From Methylobacterium iners (GTDB lineage Bacteria > Pseudomonadota > Alphaproteobacteria > Rhizobiales > Beijerinckiaceae), in contig NZ_BPQP01000019.1 in assembly GCF_022179305.1 (NCBI RefSeq), positions 22,853 through 86,852 on the forward strand: 64,000 bases of DNA, given 5' to 3'. Of the stretch, positions 25,108 through 33,678 are shown piece after piece (position 1 is the first letter of the stretch; each line of letters opens with the position of its first letter). Under the pieces are notes generated by a model, which saw only the letters and a list, made by a program, of their open reading frames with translations, made no database searches and was not told where the DNA came from. A program made the translations under genes and the position numbers.

Positions 25108-25356
25108 GTGAAGCCTGCACAAGTGAGAATGGCGCGGGCGGCGCTCAACTGGTCCCTAGCGGAACTCGCTCAGGCGGCCGGCGTGCATCGGAACACCATC
25201 TCAAATTTTGAAACAGGTCGCTTTGCCGGAGATCCGGAGAAGCTAGCTGCTGTTCAACACGCGCTCGAAGCAGCCGGAGTGATCTTCATCGAGCAGAACG
25301 GCGAGGGACCGGGCGTTCGGCTGCGGAAAGCGGAGGGTGACCGGCATCCATCCTAG
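25108..25356 (+). CDS. XRE-family helix-turn-helix regulator
   Basis: About 82 residues from GTG 25108, with AAGG upstream. Compact Cro/CI-type HTH: RMARAALNWSLAELAQAAGV then HRNTISNFETGRFAG, the typical recognition helix and following turn, and LAAVQHALEAAGVIFIEQNG, a common ending in alphaproteobacterial XRE proteins. It probably binds its own upstream inverted repeats. The next gene in the same direction, after 197 bp, is the large STAND ATPase, which it may control. Confidence 0.85.
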   Translation: MKPAQVRMARAALNWSLAELAQAAGVHRNTISNFETGRFAGDPEKLAAVQHALEAAGVIFIEQNGEGPGVRLRKAEGDRHPS

Positions 25357-25553
25357 CTTGACCTAACGGCTTGTGGTTGTGGTCTATCGCCTGTCTGTGC
25401 GGGCTTACGCTAAAGTTTTCGACGTTGATGCCCATCCGAGCTCAGCAGCCTCCACTTTTCGCCACTGATGCTTCCAGCATCATTGTAAGCGAAAGTCGTA
25501 ACATCGCCCGGATGTGCCGGTAATAGGGAGGCGCTGCCCGTTCAAGGAACCGC

Positions 25554-28500
25554 ATGCCTCAACTAGTGTCTGATCACGTCGACATCACCCGCACGTTCCA
25601 CGACCTGTCGGATGCCGACATGGCGGACATCGAGAAAGCGTCCGCCCTGATGAAGTATGGCTGGGGCGGCGGTTTCGGCTGGGACGAAGTGTTGCGATCT
25701 CAGCGGGTGCTGCTGATCTCAGAGGCAGGCGTGGGCAAGACCCACGAATGCAAGGCGCAAATGGCGCGGCTACGCGCATGTGGCGCGGCTGCCTTCTTCC
25801 TCGAGCTAGGAACACTCGCGACAACTGCGCCCATCGATATGCTGTGTCCAGACGAGGTGGCACGCTTCGAGATTTGGCTCGGATCGCAAGAGGAAACGGC
25901 CACATTTTTCCTCGACTCTATCGACGAGCTGAAACTGACACAGGGCAATTTCAAGCTTGCGCTCACGCGCTTCAGCAGAGCGCTTGCTGGGCAGCTGGCG
26001 CGGGCACGCATCATTATTACCACGCGACCTGTGCCATTCGAGCGCGAACTCATCCAGGCTTACCTGCCAATTCCCAGGCCAGTGCAGACCGCGGCAACAG
26101 CAAGCGATTTTGCTGACAAGGTGTTGGAGGGCAATAAAGCTGAAGATACGCTCAGTGATAGCACCGAGCCAAAGGCTTGGCGAAACATAGGATTAATGCC
26201 TCTGTCTCGGGAGCAGCAACGACAGCTTGCTGTCGGTCAAAATATCACAGATCCCGACGCGCTGCTGGACGATATTCACGCCCGCGACGCCGGTGAGTTT
26301 GCTGGACGGCCACAAGATCTGATCGAGTTATGTGCCGACTGGCGTGACCATCACCGTATCCGCTCACATCGTCAGCAGGTCTGCGCCAACGTTGAGGTAA
26401 AGCTCAAGCCGCGTGCCGACCGTGAGGAACGCGCGGGTCTTAGTCACGACGATGCAATCGAGGGTGCCAGCCGTCTTGCGCTTGCGGCGTTGCTGACGCG
26501 CAAGCTCACCCTCCGACACAGCGCCGCGTCTGATCTTGTGTCAGCAAGCGAGCCAGCGCTTGACGTGTCGAAGATCCTGGTGGATTGGCAGCCCGCCGCG
26601 CAAGACACCCTGCTGCAACGCGCCCTTTTCGGCTTCGCGAGCTATGGCCGCGTGCGCTTTCATCATCGCTCAGTGGTGGAGTTCCTTGCTGCAAAACGGC
26701 TCGACGTTCTGATCTCCTCGCGCGGCGCACCCATCAAAGCAATCAAGCGATTGCTGTTCGCTGAGACGGCTCAAGGCGCCATAGTCGTTCGTCCATCGAT
26801 GCGTCCGGTCGCGGCTTGGCTCGCCTCGTGGCACGCCACCGTCTTCGATGATCTTGTGCGAGTGGATCCAACAGTGCTGCTCGATCATGGTGATCCGCAG
26901 GTGCTGTCGTCTGCCCAGCGCAGCCGAGCGCTTGAGGCCTATGTCGACCGTTACGGCCGCGGTGGCTGGCGGGGTCTCCAGACACCTGCTGTCCAAGTGC
27001 ACCGTTTTGCCAGCCCAGAGCTGGCCGGGGCGGTGGCAGGCCTTTGGGATCGATCCATCGAGAATAGTGAAGTGCGCGAGCTGTTGCTGCGGCTGATTGC
27101 GGCCGGCAGGATGACCGCCTGCGCTGACCTCGCTCATGCTGTAGCGCTGCGGGGCGATGCGCCAATGCATGAACGCATTCTGGCGATCAACGCACTGATA
27201 AGCCTAAATGATGCCCGTCTCGATGCGTTGTCGGCGTCCATAGAGACGGATGTCTCGCGCTGGCCGGCTGCCGTTGCACGACGCGCAATGGTTGAGTTGT
27301 TCCCCAAGCACATGCCAGTCGAACGGCTGAAGCGGATCGCCGATCGCGCCCCGGGCGACCGCAACGCCCTAGGCGAATACAAGTATCGACTTCGCCACGA
27401 GATTGCTGCTGCCCCACTCGAGGCAGCGTACCTCGATGGGATACGCGAAGCGTTGAGCGACCTCATCAGCGCAGGCCTTGAGTGGAACGAAGCCCAGTTT
27501 CCTCACCTGCGTACCTCGCGCTTTGATCTTCTGCCGGCGCTTACGGCAGCGTGCTTCCGCCAAGCTGCTGAGGGCGTGCGAACCGACGCGTGGATCCAGT
27601 CGAGCCTGCTCGTCATCCGAACGTCAAAACGGGAATACGGCGACGAGCAACCGGTCAAGCAGTTGCGGGAAACCATTAGCGCTCTTCCAGCTGAGGCACG
27701 TGAAAGGGCATTCTGGGAAGAAGCTGCTCTCCTCAACCGCGTCCGCCCTATGAAAGACGTCTACCATCGCGTTTACGAGTTGACGCACGAGACAGGTATA
27801 AGTCTGGGTGATGAAACAGACGGCGCGTGGGTGCGCCGTCGGCTGACTGACACGACCCAGCCGCTCGAACAGCGCGAGATGATGCTGTGGGCTGAATTGG
27901 TCTTTCTCAACCGTGGCATTGTAGATCACCGCACCCTTCTTGAGCAACTTAAGCTCCTGGTCGCGGATGCGCCGCACCTCGTCGCAATTATCGACGAGCG
28001 CCTGAAGCCGCGCGAAGAAACCGAACAGATGCGCCGTTGGCAGACAGAAAGCGCCAAGCAAAAGTGGAGGAAAGAGCAACGGGCCGCGAAAGCACATGCC
28101 AGTTGGGTGGCGTTCTGGCAGGAGATCGTCCGTGATCCGGAAGCAGTGTTTCATCCTGACCGTGCCCATGCCACCGCATGGCATCTGTGGCGAGCGATGG
28201 AGCGCTCCGGCCCACGAAGCCGAGAGGCTGGATGGAACCGCCAACTAATCGAGCACCACTTCGGCAAGGAAGTCGCAGACCGTCTGCGTATCGCGATGAT
28301 GGCAGCTTGGCGCAAGGACATGCCGAGCCTAGCGAGCGAAAGACCGGAGGGCGAGAAAAACGCCTATCTGGTCAACTGGCAATTTGGCCTCGCTGGCATC
28401 GTCGCTGAAGCTGAAGACATCAACTGGGCAAAACGTTTGACCCTTGCCGAGGCTGAGCTCGCGTGCCGGTATGCACCAATACAGCTGAATGGCTTTCCTT

Positions 28501-29891
28501 CATGGCTCGAGGGTCTTGCGGTTGAGCACCCTGCCGCCATCGACAGAGTACTGGGTGAAGAGCTTAGCCGATCGCTGTTGGAGGCCGCCGGCCTCAATGA
28601 CTATTCGATCGCGCTCCAGGATGTGGGCTACGCCTCGGCAATTCTCGCTAAACTTTTCGTTCCGCGAGTGCGGGAGTGGCTTTCAATGTGCGATCCGAAG
28701 GGCGACGCAAGCACAAATCATCATTTCAGCTGGCACATGCGCCAGGCCATCTGGATCCTTATGAAGAACGGCAGCGAGGACGACCGCCGTTTTGTCGAGG
28801 CGGAAGCAGTGCGTCGTTTAGTCGAAAACCTTGATGATACTAGCGCCGAGCTATGGCTTCCAGCTTTGCTTCACCTCAATGCGTCTGTAGGTGTAGAGCT
28901 ACTGGAACTCCGTCTCAGCGGTGTAGAGATAACAAAACTCGGGCGCGGCGCGCAGTTGTTTGGCAATCTATTCGAACGTAATGGAAATTATAGCGTCGAC
29001 CTGGGTGGAGCAGGCTTCACGCCTAATGTGCTCTTACGCCTGCTGCGCCTCGCTTACACGCATATTCGCCGCGAAGACGACGAAATGCACGAAGGCAGCT
29101 ACACTCCTGGACCGCGCGACGATGCAGAGCGCGCGCGCAGCGCCGTCCTAAGCGCTCTGCTTTCCGCATCGGGCCCCGAGGGCTGGAATGCCAAGCTCGA
29201 GATGGCGGGCGATCCCCTATTCGGACACCTTAGAGATCGCACTCGAGCTGTGGCAGAAGGAAAAGCCGCTGAGGAGGCCGACAGCACCTCGCTCACGGAA
29301 GCCGACTGTGTAGCACTCGACAGAAATGGTGAGGCGCCGCCATCGACGCGCGATGCGATGTTCGCGCTGATGCGGGATCGCCTCGAAGACATCGATGATC
29401 TCTTATTGCAAGACGTTTCACCGCGCGCAGCCTGGGCGCTCATCAAAGACGAACATGTCATGCGGCGTGAGCTAACCCGCGTGCTGCGTGACGCAGCTCG
29501 AGGAAGTTACACCGCCGATCAAGAGGCTGTAACAGCAGATGAGAAAGAAACGGACATTCGACTTCGCTCAATCAACTCCGGCCAACAGGCCACAATTGAA
29601 TTGAAGCTTGGCGATCAAGGTTGGTCTGGACGTGACCTTTTTAGGACTGTGCGCGAGCAACTTTTAGCGAAGTATATGGCAGCCGAAGAATGCCGCTCGG
29701 GTTGCCTGCTCATAACCCTCGCGGCGGATAAGAAATGGCAGCATCCCCATACAGGCAACCGAATTGATTTTGTTGAACTGATAGATTTGCTTAACGAGGA
29801 GTGTGATGCGATTTCGCGGGAGCTTGGGGGCATGGCGAAACTCATGACGAAAGGCCTCGACTTGCGACCGCGCCTCGGTCGTGAGGGCTGA
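25554..29891 (+). CDS. STAND/NACHT-like ATPase with C-terminal PD-(D/E)xK nuclease-like motif; putative anti-phage protein
   Basis: About 1445 residues, ATG 25554 behind AAGGAA. Near the N-terminus is a P-loop ATPase: Walker A SEAGVGKT (56-63, Lys62), Walker B ATFFLDSIDELK (116-127, Asp121/Asp124/Glu125) and a sensor-1-like RIIITTRP (152-159), the NACHT/STAND pattern. About 1100 helical residues follow, rich in Trp/Arg/Leu, probably a repeat-type sensor scaffold. At the end, DIRL (from 1334), IELKLGD (Glu1349, Lys1351) and REQLLAKY...GCLLITLAAD fit a PD-(D/E)xK nuclease core. STAND ATPases with nuclease effectors are established defence proteins, but those effectors are usually N-terminal; this order is unusual. 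A 7-bp-arm hairpin lies at 25466-25482. Codon use is visibly less GC-rich than in core genes, suggesting transfer. Confidence 0.75.
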   Translation: MPQLVSDHVDITRTFHDLSDADMADIEKASALMKYGWGGGFGWDEVLRSQRVLLISEAGVGKTHECKAQMARLRACGAAAFFLELGTLATTAPIDMLCPDEVARFEIWLGSQEETATFFLDSIDELKLTQGNFKLALTRFSRALAGQLARARIIITTRPVPFERELIQAYLPIPRPVQTAATASDFADKVLEGNKAEDTLSDSTEPKAWRNIGLMPLSREQQRQLAVGQNITDPDALLDDIHARDAGEFAGRPQDLIELCADWRDHHRIRSHRQQVCANVEVKLKPRADREERAGLSHDDAIEGASRLALAALLTRKLTLRHSAASDLVSASEPALDVSKILVDWQPAAQDTLLQRALFGFASYGRVRFHHRSVVEFLAAKRLDVLISSRGAPIKAIKRLLFAETAQGAIVVRPSMRPVAAWLASWHATVFDDLVRVDPTVLLDHGDPQVLSSAQRSRALEAYVDRYGRGGWRGLQTPAVQVHRFASPELAGAVAGLWDRSIENSEVRELLLRLIAAGRMTACADLAHAVALRGDAPMHERILAINALISLNDARLDALSASIETDVSRWPAAVARRAMVELFPKHMPVERLKRIADRAPGDRNALGEYKYRLRHEIAAAPLEAAYLDGIREALSDLISAGLEWNEAQFPHLRTSRFDLLPALTAACFRQAAEGVRTDAWIQSSLLVIRTSKREYGDEQPVKQLRETISALPAEARERAFWEEAALLNRVRPMKDVYHRVYELTHETGISLGDETDGAWVRRRLTDTTQPLEQREMMLWAELVFLNRGIVDHRTLLEQLKLLVADAPHLVAIIDERLKPREETEQMRRWQTESAKQKWRKEQRAAKAHASWVAFWQEIVRDPEAVFHPDRAHATAWHLWRAMERSGPRSREAGWNRQLIEHHFGKEVADRLRIAMMAAWRKDMPSLASERPEGEKNAYLVNWQFGLAGIVAEAEDINWAKRLTLAEAELACRYAPIQLNGFPSWLEGLAVEHPAAIDRVLGEELSRSLLEAAGLNDYSIALQDVGYASAILAKLFVPRVREWLSMCDPKGDASTNHHFSWHMRQAIWILMKNGSEDDRRFVEAEAVRRLVENLDDTSAELWLPALLHLNASVGVELLELRLSGVEITKLGRGAQLFGNLFERNGNYSVDLGGAGFTPNVLLRLLRLAYTHIRREDDEMHEGSYTPGPRDDAERARSAVLSALLSASGPEGWNAKLEMAGDPLFGHLRDRTRAVAEGKAAEEADSTSLTEADCVALDRNGEAPPSTRDAMFALMRDRLEDIDDLLLQDVSPRAAWALIKDEHVMRRELTRVLRDAARGSYTADQEAVTADEKETDIRLRSINSGQQATIELKLGDQGWSGRDLFRTVREQLLAKYMAAEECRSGCLLITLAADKKWQHPHTGNRIDFVELIDLLNEECDAISRELGGMAKLMTKGLDLRPRLGREG

Positions 29892-30023
29892 ACATTCCGC
29901 GATCAGGCGCGACCAATGCTTGAGTGCAGTTACGGTTTCGCGACGACCTCGTACCCTGAAGCCTGCACCAGGGATTGGAGTAAAAGGGCAGAGCGGACAC
30001 CGAGCGAACTCGGGTCGAGTGTC

Positions 30024-30617
30024 CTAGCTCGCCTTATCCTTCAGGACTGCTTGGTGTAGCTTCTGCAGCCAATGCTCAGCATGCGCTGCTCGCTTCTCGG
30101 CGCGCTTAGCGCGTTCCTCAGCCGCCGCAACACGCGCTCGATTGGCCTTTGTCTCCTCGGCCATCTCGCGGATGGCCCGTAGGGTGTCCGACCAGGCGAG
30201 CTCGTCGCCCCCTGTGGTCTCGATTTCATTGATAGGCTCAGCTTCGAGGTTGGTTGAACCAGCGCTCAGCATGATTGCAGTCTCCAGCAGATTTCCGGTG
30301 GCAAGAGACAGGGCGTGCTCGGCATGAGTTAGCAATCGACACTTGCCGTCGTCGACGAGCATGAGGCGGACCCCAAGAGCTCCTGTGATCAGCGGGAGGG
30401 TCTCCTGTCCAATCGCTCGGGCGTTTCGAGCTCGATTAGGCTTCGCGCTAATCTCAACCTTGCTGCAGTAGCTGTCCGGCCACCCCGCAATGTGATCGAC
30501 CGCCGCTTGCGAAAGCCCGAGTTGGTGCCGCCGCGCGACGAAGTTGGCGACAAGATCGGCGTACGTTTCGATGAGCACTGGAGCTCGAGCATCCGAGCTA
30601 GGTTTCAGCGAGGGCAC
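30024..30617 (-). CDS. HTH-like protein with C-terminal coiled coil
   Basis: About 197 residues, GTG 30617. The N-terminal part (NFVARRHQLGLSQAAVDHIA then GWPDSYCSKVE) reads as a diverged XRE-type HTH: LSQ, a turn, and a recognition-like segment. LPLITGALGVRLMLVDDGKC is a typical post-HTH region. The last about 55 residues (NRARVAAAEERAKRAEKRAA and on) form a strongly charged coiled coil. It may be a regulator of the island. It converges with the STAND ATPase gene and has the same orientation as the genes to its right. Confidence 0.6.
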   Translation of the reverse strand: MPSLKPSSDARAPVLIETYADLVANFVARRHQLGLSQAAVDHIAGWPDSYCSKVEISAKPNRARNARAIGQETLPLITGALGVRLMLVDDGKCRLLTHAEHALSLATGNLLETAIMLSAGSTNLEAEPINEIETTGGDELAWSDTLRAIREMAEETKANRARVAAAEERAKRAEKRAAHAEHWLQKLHQAVLKDKAS

Positions 30618-30626
30618 GCTGCCGTC

Positions 30627-30836
30627 TCAGCGGTCGATTGGGTAAGCGCTGGTGGGAATGGCCGGCAGCGTGCCGCCGACGATGAACATTCGCGTCACGG
30701 GCGCGGTCGCTTGCGCCTTGGTGAAGGGCCGCATCGACCACTCGTCGGGATGGGTCGTCACGGCTTCACGGACGTTGATGGAGTACATCTCCACCGGGCC
30801 GTCCTTGACATGATAGGCGATCACCTTTTTCGGCAT
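30627..30836 (-). CDS. Hypothetical protein, 69 residues
   Basis: ATG 30836 has an excellent AGGAG eight bases upstream. The short protein (KKVIAYHVKDGPVEMYSINV, then AVTTHPDEWSMRPFT) has balanced composition and looks like a folded beta-rich domain, not a translation artefact. No family recognised. It is part of the minus-strand block 30.0-31.6 kb, 36 bp from the next gene upstream. Confidence 0.65.
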   Translation of the reverse strand: MPKKVIAYHVKDGPVEMYSINVREAVTTHPDEWSMRPFTKAQATAPVTRMFIVGGTLPAIPTSAYPIDR

Positions 30837-30872
30837 TGCTGGTCTCCTGCTTCATGCCCGCGTGGGATGGGA

Positions 30873-31304
30873 TCAGCGTTCGCTGAGGTAGGCGGAAAGC
30901 TTGATGGAGGGCGCTGTCCCGAAGAGGACCGCGTTCAGCCGAACGAACGTGTATTCGGTGCCGCCCTGTTCGTTTGAGACGTCGAGCGCATAGCGGCCGT
31001 CCGGGCTCGTCCTAGCGCCACCGATGCGCGCGCCGGATGCGCCGAGCTCGATGTGAGCCAGGTTCTCGATTGGCGCGAAGGTGAAGCTGTCGTTGTTGCA
31101 GCCCTGAAGGACCAGCACACACCGCTCATTGCCGGCGGTGGTCTTGATGGCCTCAACGTCGAGGACAAGGCTGGTGTCCTGGCGGCCGGCGCCGAGCTTG
31201 AGGACCACATCCGATCCAAAGCGCTGGATCACACCGGACGCTGTCAGCGTGGCGTCCTCCGTGAACTTGGTCAGGGTGTCGAGGGGGAAGTACCGCTTGG
31301 CCAT
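30873..31304 (-). CDS. Hypothetical beta-rich protein
   Basis: About 143 residues, ATG 31304 with GGAG seven bases upstream. The sequence alternates hydrophobic and polar residues (VIQRFGSDVVLKLGAG, CVLVLQGCNNDSFTFAPIEN, TEYTFVRLNAVLFGT), predicting a beta sandwich or barrel. This composition is common in small phage structural or decoration proteins, but I see no specific motif. It sits between the 69-residue gene and the excisionase-like gene in the same orientation. Confidence 0.65.
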   Translation of the reverse strand: MAKRYFPLDTLTKFTEDATLTASGVIQRFGSDVVLKLGAGRQDTSLVLDVEAIKTTAGNERCVLVLQGCNNDSFTFAPIENLAHIELGASGARIGGARTSPDGRYALDVSNEQGGTEYTFVRLNAVLFGTAPSIKLSAYLSER

Positions 31305-31328
31305 GGATGGGCTCCTATTCGCGTCGGG

Positions 31329-31577
31329 TTAGATGAGGCTGGGGCGGGGCCGCTGAACCGGCGGCGGTGGTGCCGGCCGCTGTTGGGCGGCGGACCACGC
31401 CTCCAAGCCGGCAAGCGGGTAGAGAACCTTGCCGCCGTGCTTCCGGTATGACGGGCCAACGCCGCGCGAGCGCCAGTTCCGCAGCGTCGCCCTCGCGAGG
31501 CCGAGGAATTGAGCCGCTTCCGCCCCATCCAGCGGTGCTGTGATTATCCTGGTCGATGTCACCTGCCGTCGCTCCAT
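31329..31577 (-). CDS. AlpA/excisionase-like HTH protein
   Basis: About 82 residues. A winged HTH of the MerR/Xis type: LDGAEAAQFLGLARATLRNW (helix-turn-helix), RSRGVGPSYRKHGGKVLYPL (wing) and LEAWSAAQ, the pattern of AlpA-like DNA-binding proteins. Such proteins act as recombination directionality factors or satellite activators. A second member lies at 37409-37642 beside the integrase. The C-terminus is Pro-rich and unstructured. Confidence 0.78.
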   Translation of the reverse strand: MERRQVTSTRIITAPLDGAEAAQFLGLARATLRNWRSRGVGPSYRKHGGKVLYPLAGLEAWSAAQQRPAPPPPVQRPRPSLI

Positions 31578-32390
31578 CGGGTCACTTCAGGAGCTTCGCG
31601 CAGAGCGGATCGGGCCGCACCGCACAGGTATTGCGAGCGACTGCGGGTGACGGTTTGGGAGGTCGCTTGAATGACCGTCCGCCCCGCCACGATCACGCCA
31701 GCGCCACGTCAGGGCTAAGCCGCCGTCTGCGCACGCAATTTATGCTCAAGGGAAGTGTTTCAGGGGAGGATCAGGCGGGAATGGTGGTGTTCAGGGCGAG
31801 AGCGGGGGCGCCAGACATTCGCGCTCAGCCTCGCCTGCCCTGGCCGGTCAGAGACGGCCCGTTCTCCACCTCCACCACTCCAGTCCCCCTAAAGGGGACT
31901 GGAGAACTGGAGAACTGGAGAACTCCGGCTCTCCACTCCACCTCCACTCCAGTTTGAGAACTGGAGAAAACGGGCAGGATCCTCCCATACGCTTCCCAAC
32001 GAAGCGCCAGACAGCGGGCAAGGCTGCAGCACCGCCGCAAGCCATTGATATCGCTTCGGATCGTCTCGCTCGCTCAGCCGGTAGCTACTGATTGCGGTTC
32101 AGTGGCTCAGCGCGATCGGCTGGATCTCAGCTCCCTCGAGAGCCGAGAAGGTGGGCGCGCAGTGCCCGGCCGGGGAGCATCAGGGCAGGCGCGGATCCAG
32201 ACGGCGGCCAATCCTGCGCGAAGGCCCCCTGGGGATGCCGGGGGAGGGAAAATGGCGGCGGAATCGTCAGTTCCTCACTCAAGCGCGCGACGGACCCTGA
32301 AAACTTCCGGCCTGGAATTTTCTGACCTGCGAATTGTCGACGGATCATCACGGTATCGAGGACAGTTCTCAGATCAGGAGGGTGTCCGCC
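31578..32390. other. Non-coding stretch in the island, contains a repeat cluster
   Basis: A gap of 813 bp between divergent genes. No frame looks like a real protein. It contains the repeat/hairpin cluster at 31858-31975. A long non-coding segment with ordered repeats next to regulator and replication genes could hold an origin or packaging site; this is conjecture. Confidence 0.4.
31858..31975. repeat. Nested inverted and tandem repeat cluster
   Basis: Left to right: CCCGTTCTCCACCTCCAC; a hairpin CCAGTCCCC (31880-31888) / GGGGACTGG (31894-31902); three tandem copies of GGAGAACT (31901-31924); a second CTCCACCTCCACTCCAG block; GAGAACTGGAGAAAACGGG at the end, which is roughly the reverse complement of the first block. 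The whole 118 bp can fold on itself. Confidence 0.75.
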
Positions 32391-32573
32391 ATGGCCGATC
32401 CCCAGAACCCGTCGACCGACCCAATTGCTCAGGGAGCGAGAGCCCACGCACTCGGCCGTCCGCGGGATGCCTGCCCGTATCCTGCTGGCTCGGAGGAGCG
32501 CGCAGCCTGGCTGGAAGGTTACGACGGCACACCGCGCGACCGCGAACCCGATCTGCAGCCGGGCGCGGGCTAA
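32391..32573 (+). CDS. RMF/CrpP-like small protein
   Basis: About 60 residues, ATG 32391 with a near-ideal AGGAGG eight bases upstream. The core AQGARAHALGRPRDACPYPA followed by EERAAWLEGY matches the pattern of ribosome modulation factor and the related plasmid CrpP proteins (G..A...G....CPY......R..WL.GY). RMF dimerises stationary-phase ribosomes in E. coli; the function of CrpP-like proteins on mobile elements is disputed. Here it is island cargo on the plus strand, isolated from other genes. Family match good, function open. Confidence 0.72.
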   Translation: MADPQNPSTDPIAQGARAHALGRPRDACPYPAGSEERAAWLEGYDGTPRDREPDLQPGAG

Positions 32574-32756
32574 GCTGCCAATCCTCAAAATCTCGAGGAA
32601 CGCAGCGTGGCCACATTAACTGTGACGCAAATGTCGCGGCTCAGCGTAAAATTTCTGAGTAGGCGAATCGCCAAGTTCTCGCCACATTCAGGACTGGCCG
32701 CCAGCCTGTGATCCAAGGACGGATCGCAACATCAGCGCGGCATCGGAACGGCGACG

Positions 32757-32984
32757 ATGGCTGCCTCGGTCCTAGAATCCTCATCGGCACCAACTGCTGA
32801 GCCTGAGTTCGACGCAATGCGAGCAAGAGCTCTCGACCATGCGAAGCGCTTCCGCGCTTTGGCTTGGATCGCGCTGAGGGACGGTTCGCCGAAGGCCGAT
32901 CTGCGAGCCTCAAATGCTCGTGCTGCCGCCCGGTCGATCATCCGACATGCCAAGTCGCTCTCAAGCCCTGTTGCCTGTGGGTAG
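32757..32984 (+). pseudogene. Small gene interrupted near its 3' end by a 703-bp insertion
   Basis: Reads 75 residues (helical, Ala/Arg-rich, FDAMRARALDHAKRFRALAW) and stops at a TAG inside the left terminal repeat of the inserted element. If the element and one copy of its target duplication are removed, the frame continues through 33691-33725 for 11 more residues (ending ACELVRPAA) to a TGA. The original product was therefore about 86 residues. GGAA precedes the ATG. Function unknown. The reconstruction supports both the gene and the insertion. Confidence 0.55.
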
Positions 32985-32988
32985 TGTC

Positions 32989-33495
32989 TCAGTTCGAGAT
33001 TTGATTGTTTCCGGCTTGAGCCATCAGGCGTTCGGCCTGAGCCGCAACGCCTTGGCAGATTTCTACGACCTGTCGCTTATCAGCGTGCTTCATAAGGCTA
33101 TTAAGCAATTGGCCTACAAGCTGAACGTTTTCTCGGCAGTATACGCCGCCCATACTTATAGGCGTTATGCAATCGATGCTTGCATTTAAAGGGAAGTATT
33201 CGCCCTTAGTCGCCCTGTATGTGAGCGGAAGCCCACTCATCGCGCAAAGTCCGGCCTGCTTGCGCCAAATTTCTTTCAGGTCTTCTCTAGTAAGCGCCGC
33301 CCGTGACTTGCCTTCTATTCTATTATTCTTGTAAAGAAGTCTGTTGAGATACAAATCTATGTTGCTATCTATCTTTGCATATTGATTGCTTGTGCTGCGG
33401 TTTGATCTACCCCGGCATGTCTCGCTACAATACTTTTGAGAGTGCCTATTAGAAGCAAATGATGAACCGCACTTGGTGCAGATGTGAATCGGCAA
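32989..33495 (-). CDS. HNH-endonuclease-like protein of the 703-bp element
   Basis: About 168 residues from TTG 33495 (GGGAGA upstream; the stop TAA of the preceding gene abuts it, suggesting coupling). N-terminal zinc ribbon CTKCGSSF...YCSETCRGRS, a charged helical linker, then SRAALTREDLKEIWRKQAGL, CAMSGLPLTY and NASIDCITPISMGG...NVQLV, which matches the HNH fold pattern (D-x-I-x-P-x-x-x-GG ... N-x-Q). The first His of the HNH triad is not clear (DCI in place of DHI), so catalysis is uncertain. Codons are AT-rich compared with the rest of the window. As the main gene of a transposon-like element it may be passenger, homing nuclease or part of the mobility machinery. Confidence 0.75.
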   Translation of the reverse strand: MPIHICTKCGSSFASNRHSQKYCSETCRGRSNRSTSNQYAKIDSNIDLYLNRLLYKNNRIEGKSRAALTREDLKEIWRKQAGLCAMSGLPLTYRATKGEYFPLNASIDCITPISMGGVYCRENVQLVGQLLNSLMKHADKRQVVEICQGVAAQAERLMAQAGNNQISN

Positions 33496-33678
33496 TTAAT
33501 TCTCCCGGCTCCTTCGATATGGCCCGCCCTTACTTGGATTGGGCGATGCGACCTCTACAAGCGTCCCCACATCCTTGATGCTCCGCAGCCGAGCATACGC
33601 CACCGGGAGGTCGTGCGCGAGGGAACGGAGTAGGAACACAACTCGGGTTCGGTCGGCCCAGATTTCAAACTGAGACAC
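33496..33678 (-). CDS. 60-residue protein of the 703-bp element
   Basis: Starts at a GTG inside the right TIR (the TIR sequence encodes the first residues VSQFEI) and ends one base before the HNH start. Contains an amphipathic stretch (ADRTRVVFLLRSLAHDLPVA) and a basic tail (NPSKGGPYRRSREN). No family recognised. The exact fit between TIR and HNH gene, on the same strand, argues that it is a real component of the element. Confidence 0.5.
   Translation of the reverse strand: MSQFEIWADRTRVVFLLRSLAHDLPVAYARLRSIKDVGTLVEVASPNPSKGGPYRRSREN

Noticed and set aside
30024-31577. Complete prophage structural module.
   Set aside because: The genes are small and regulatory or unknown; no capsid, portal, tail or large terminase is present.
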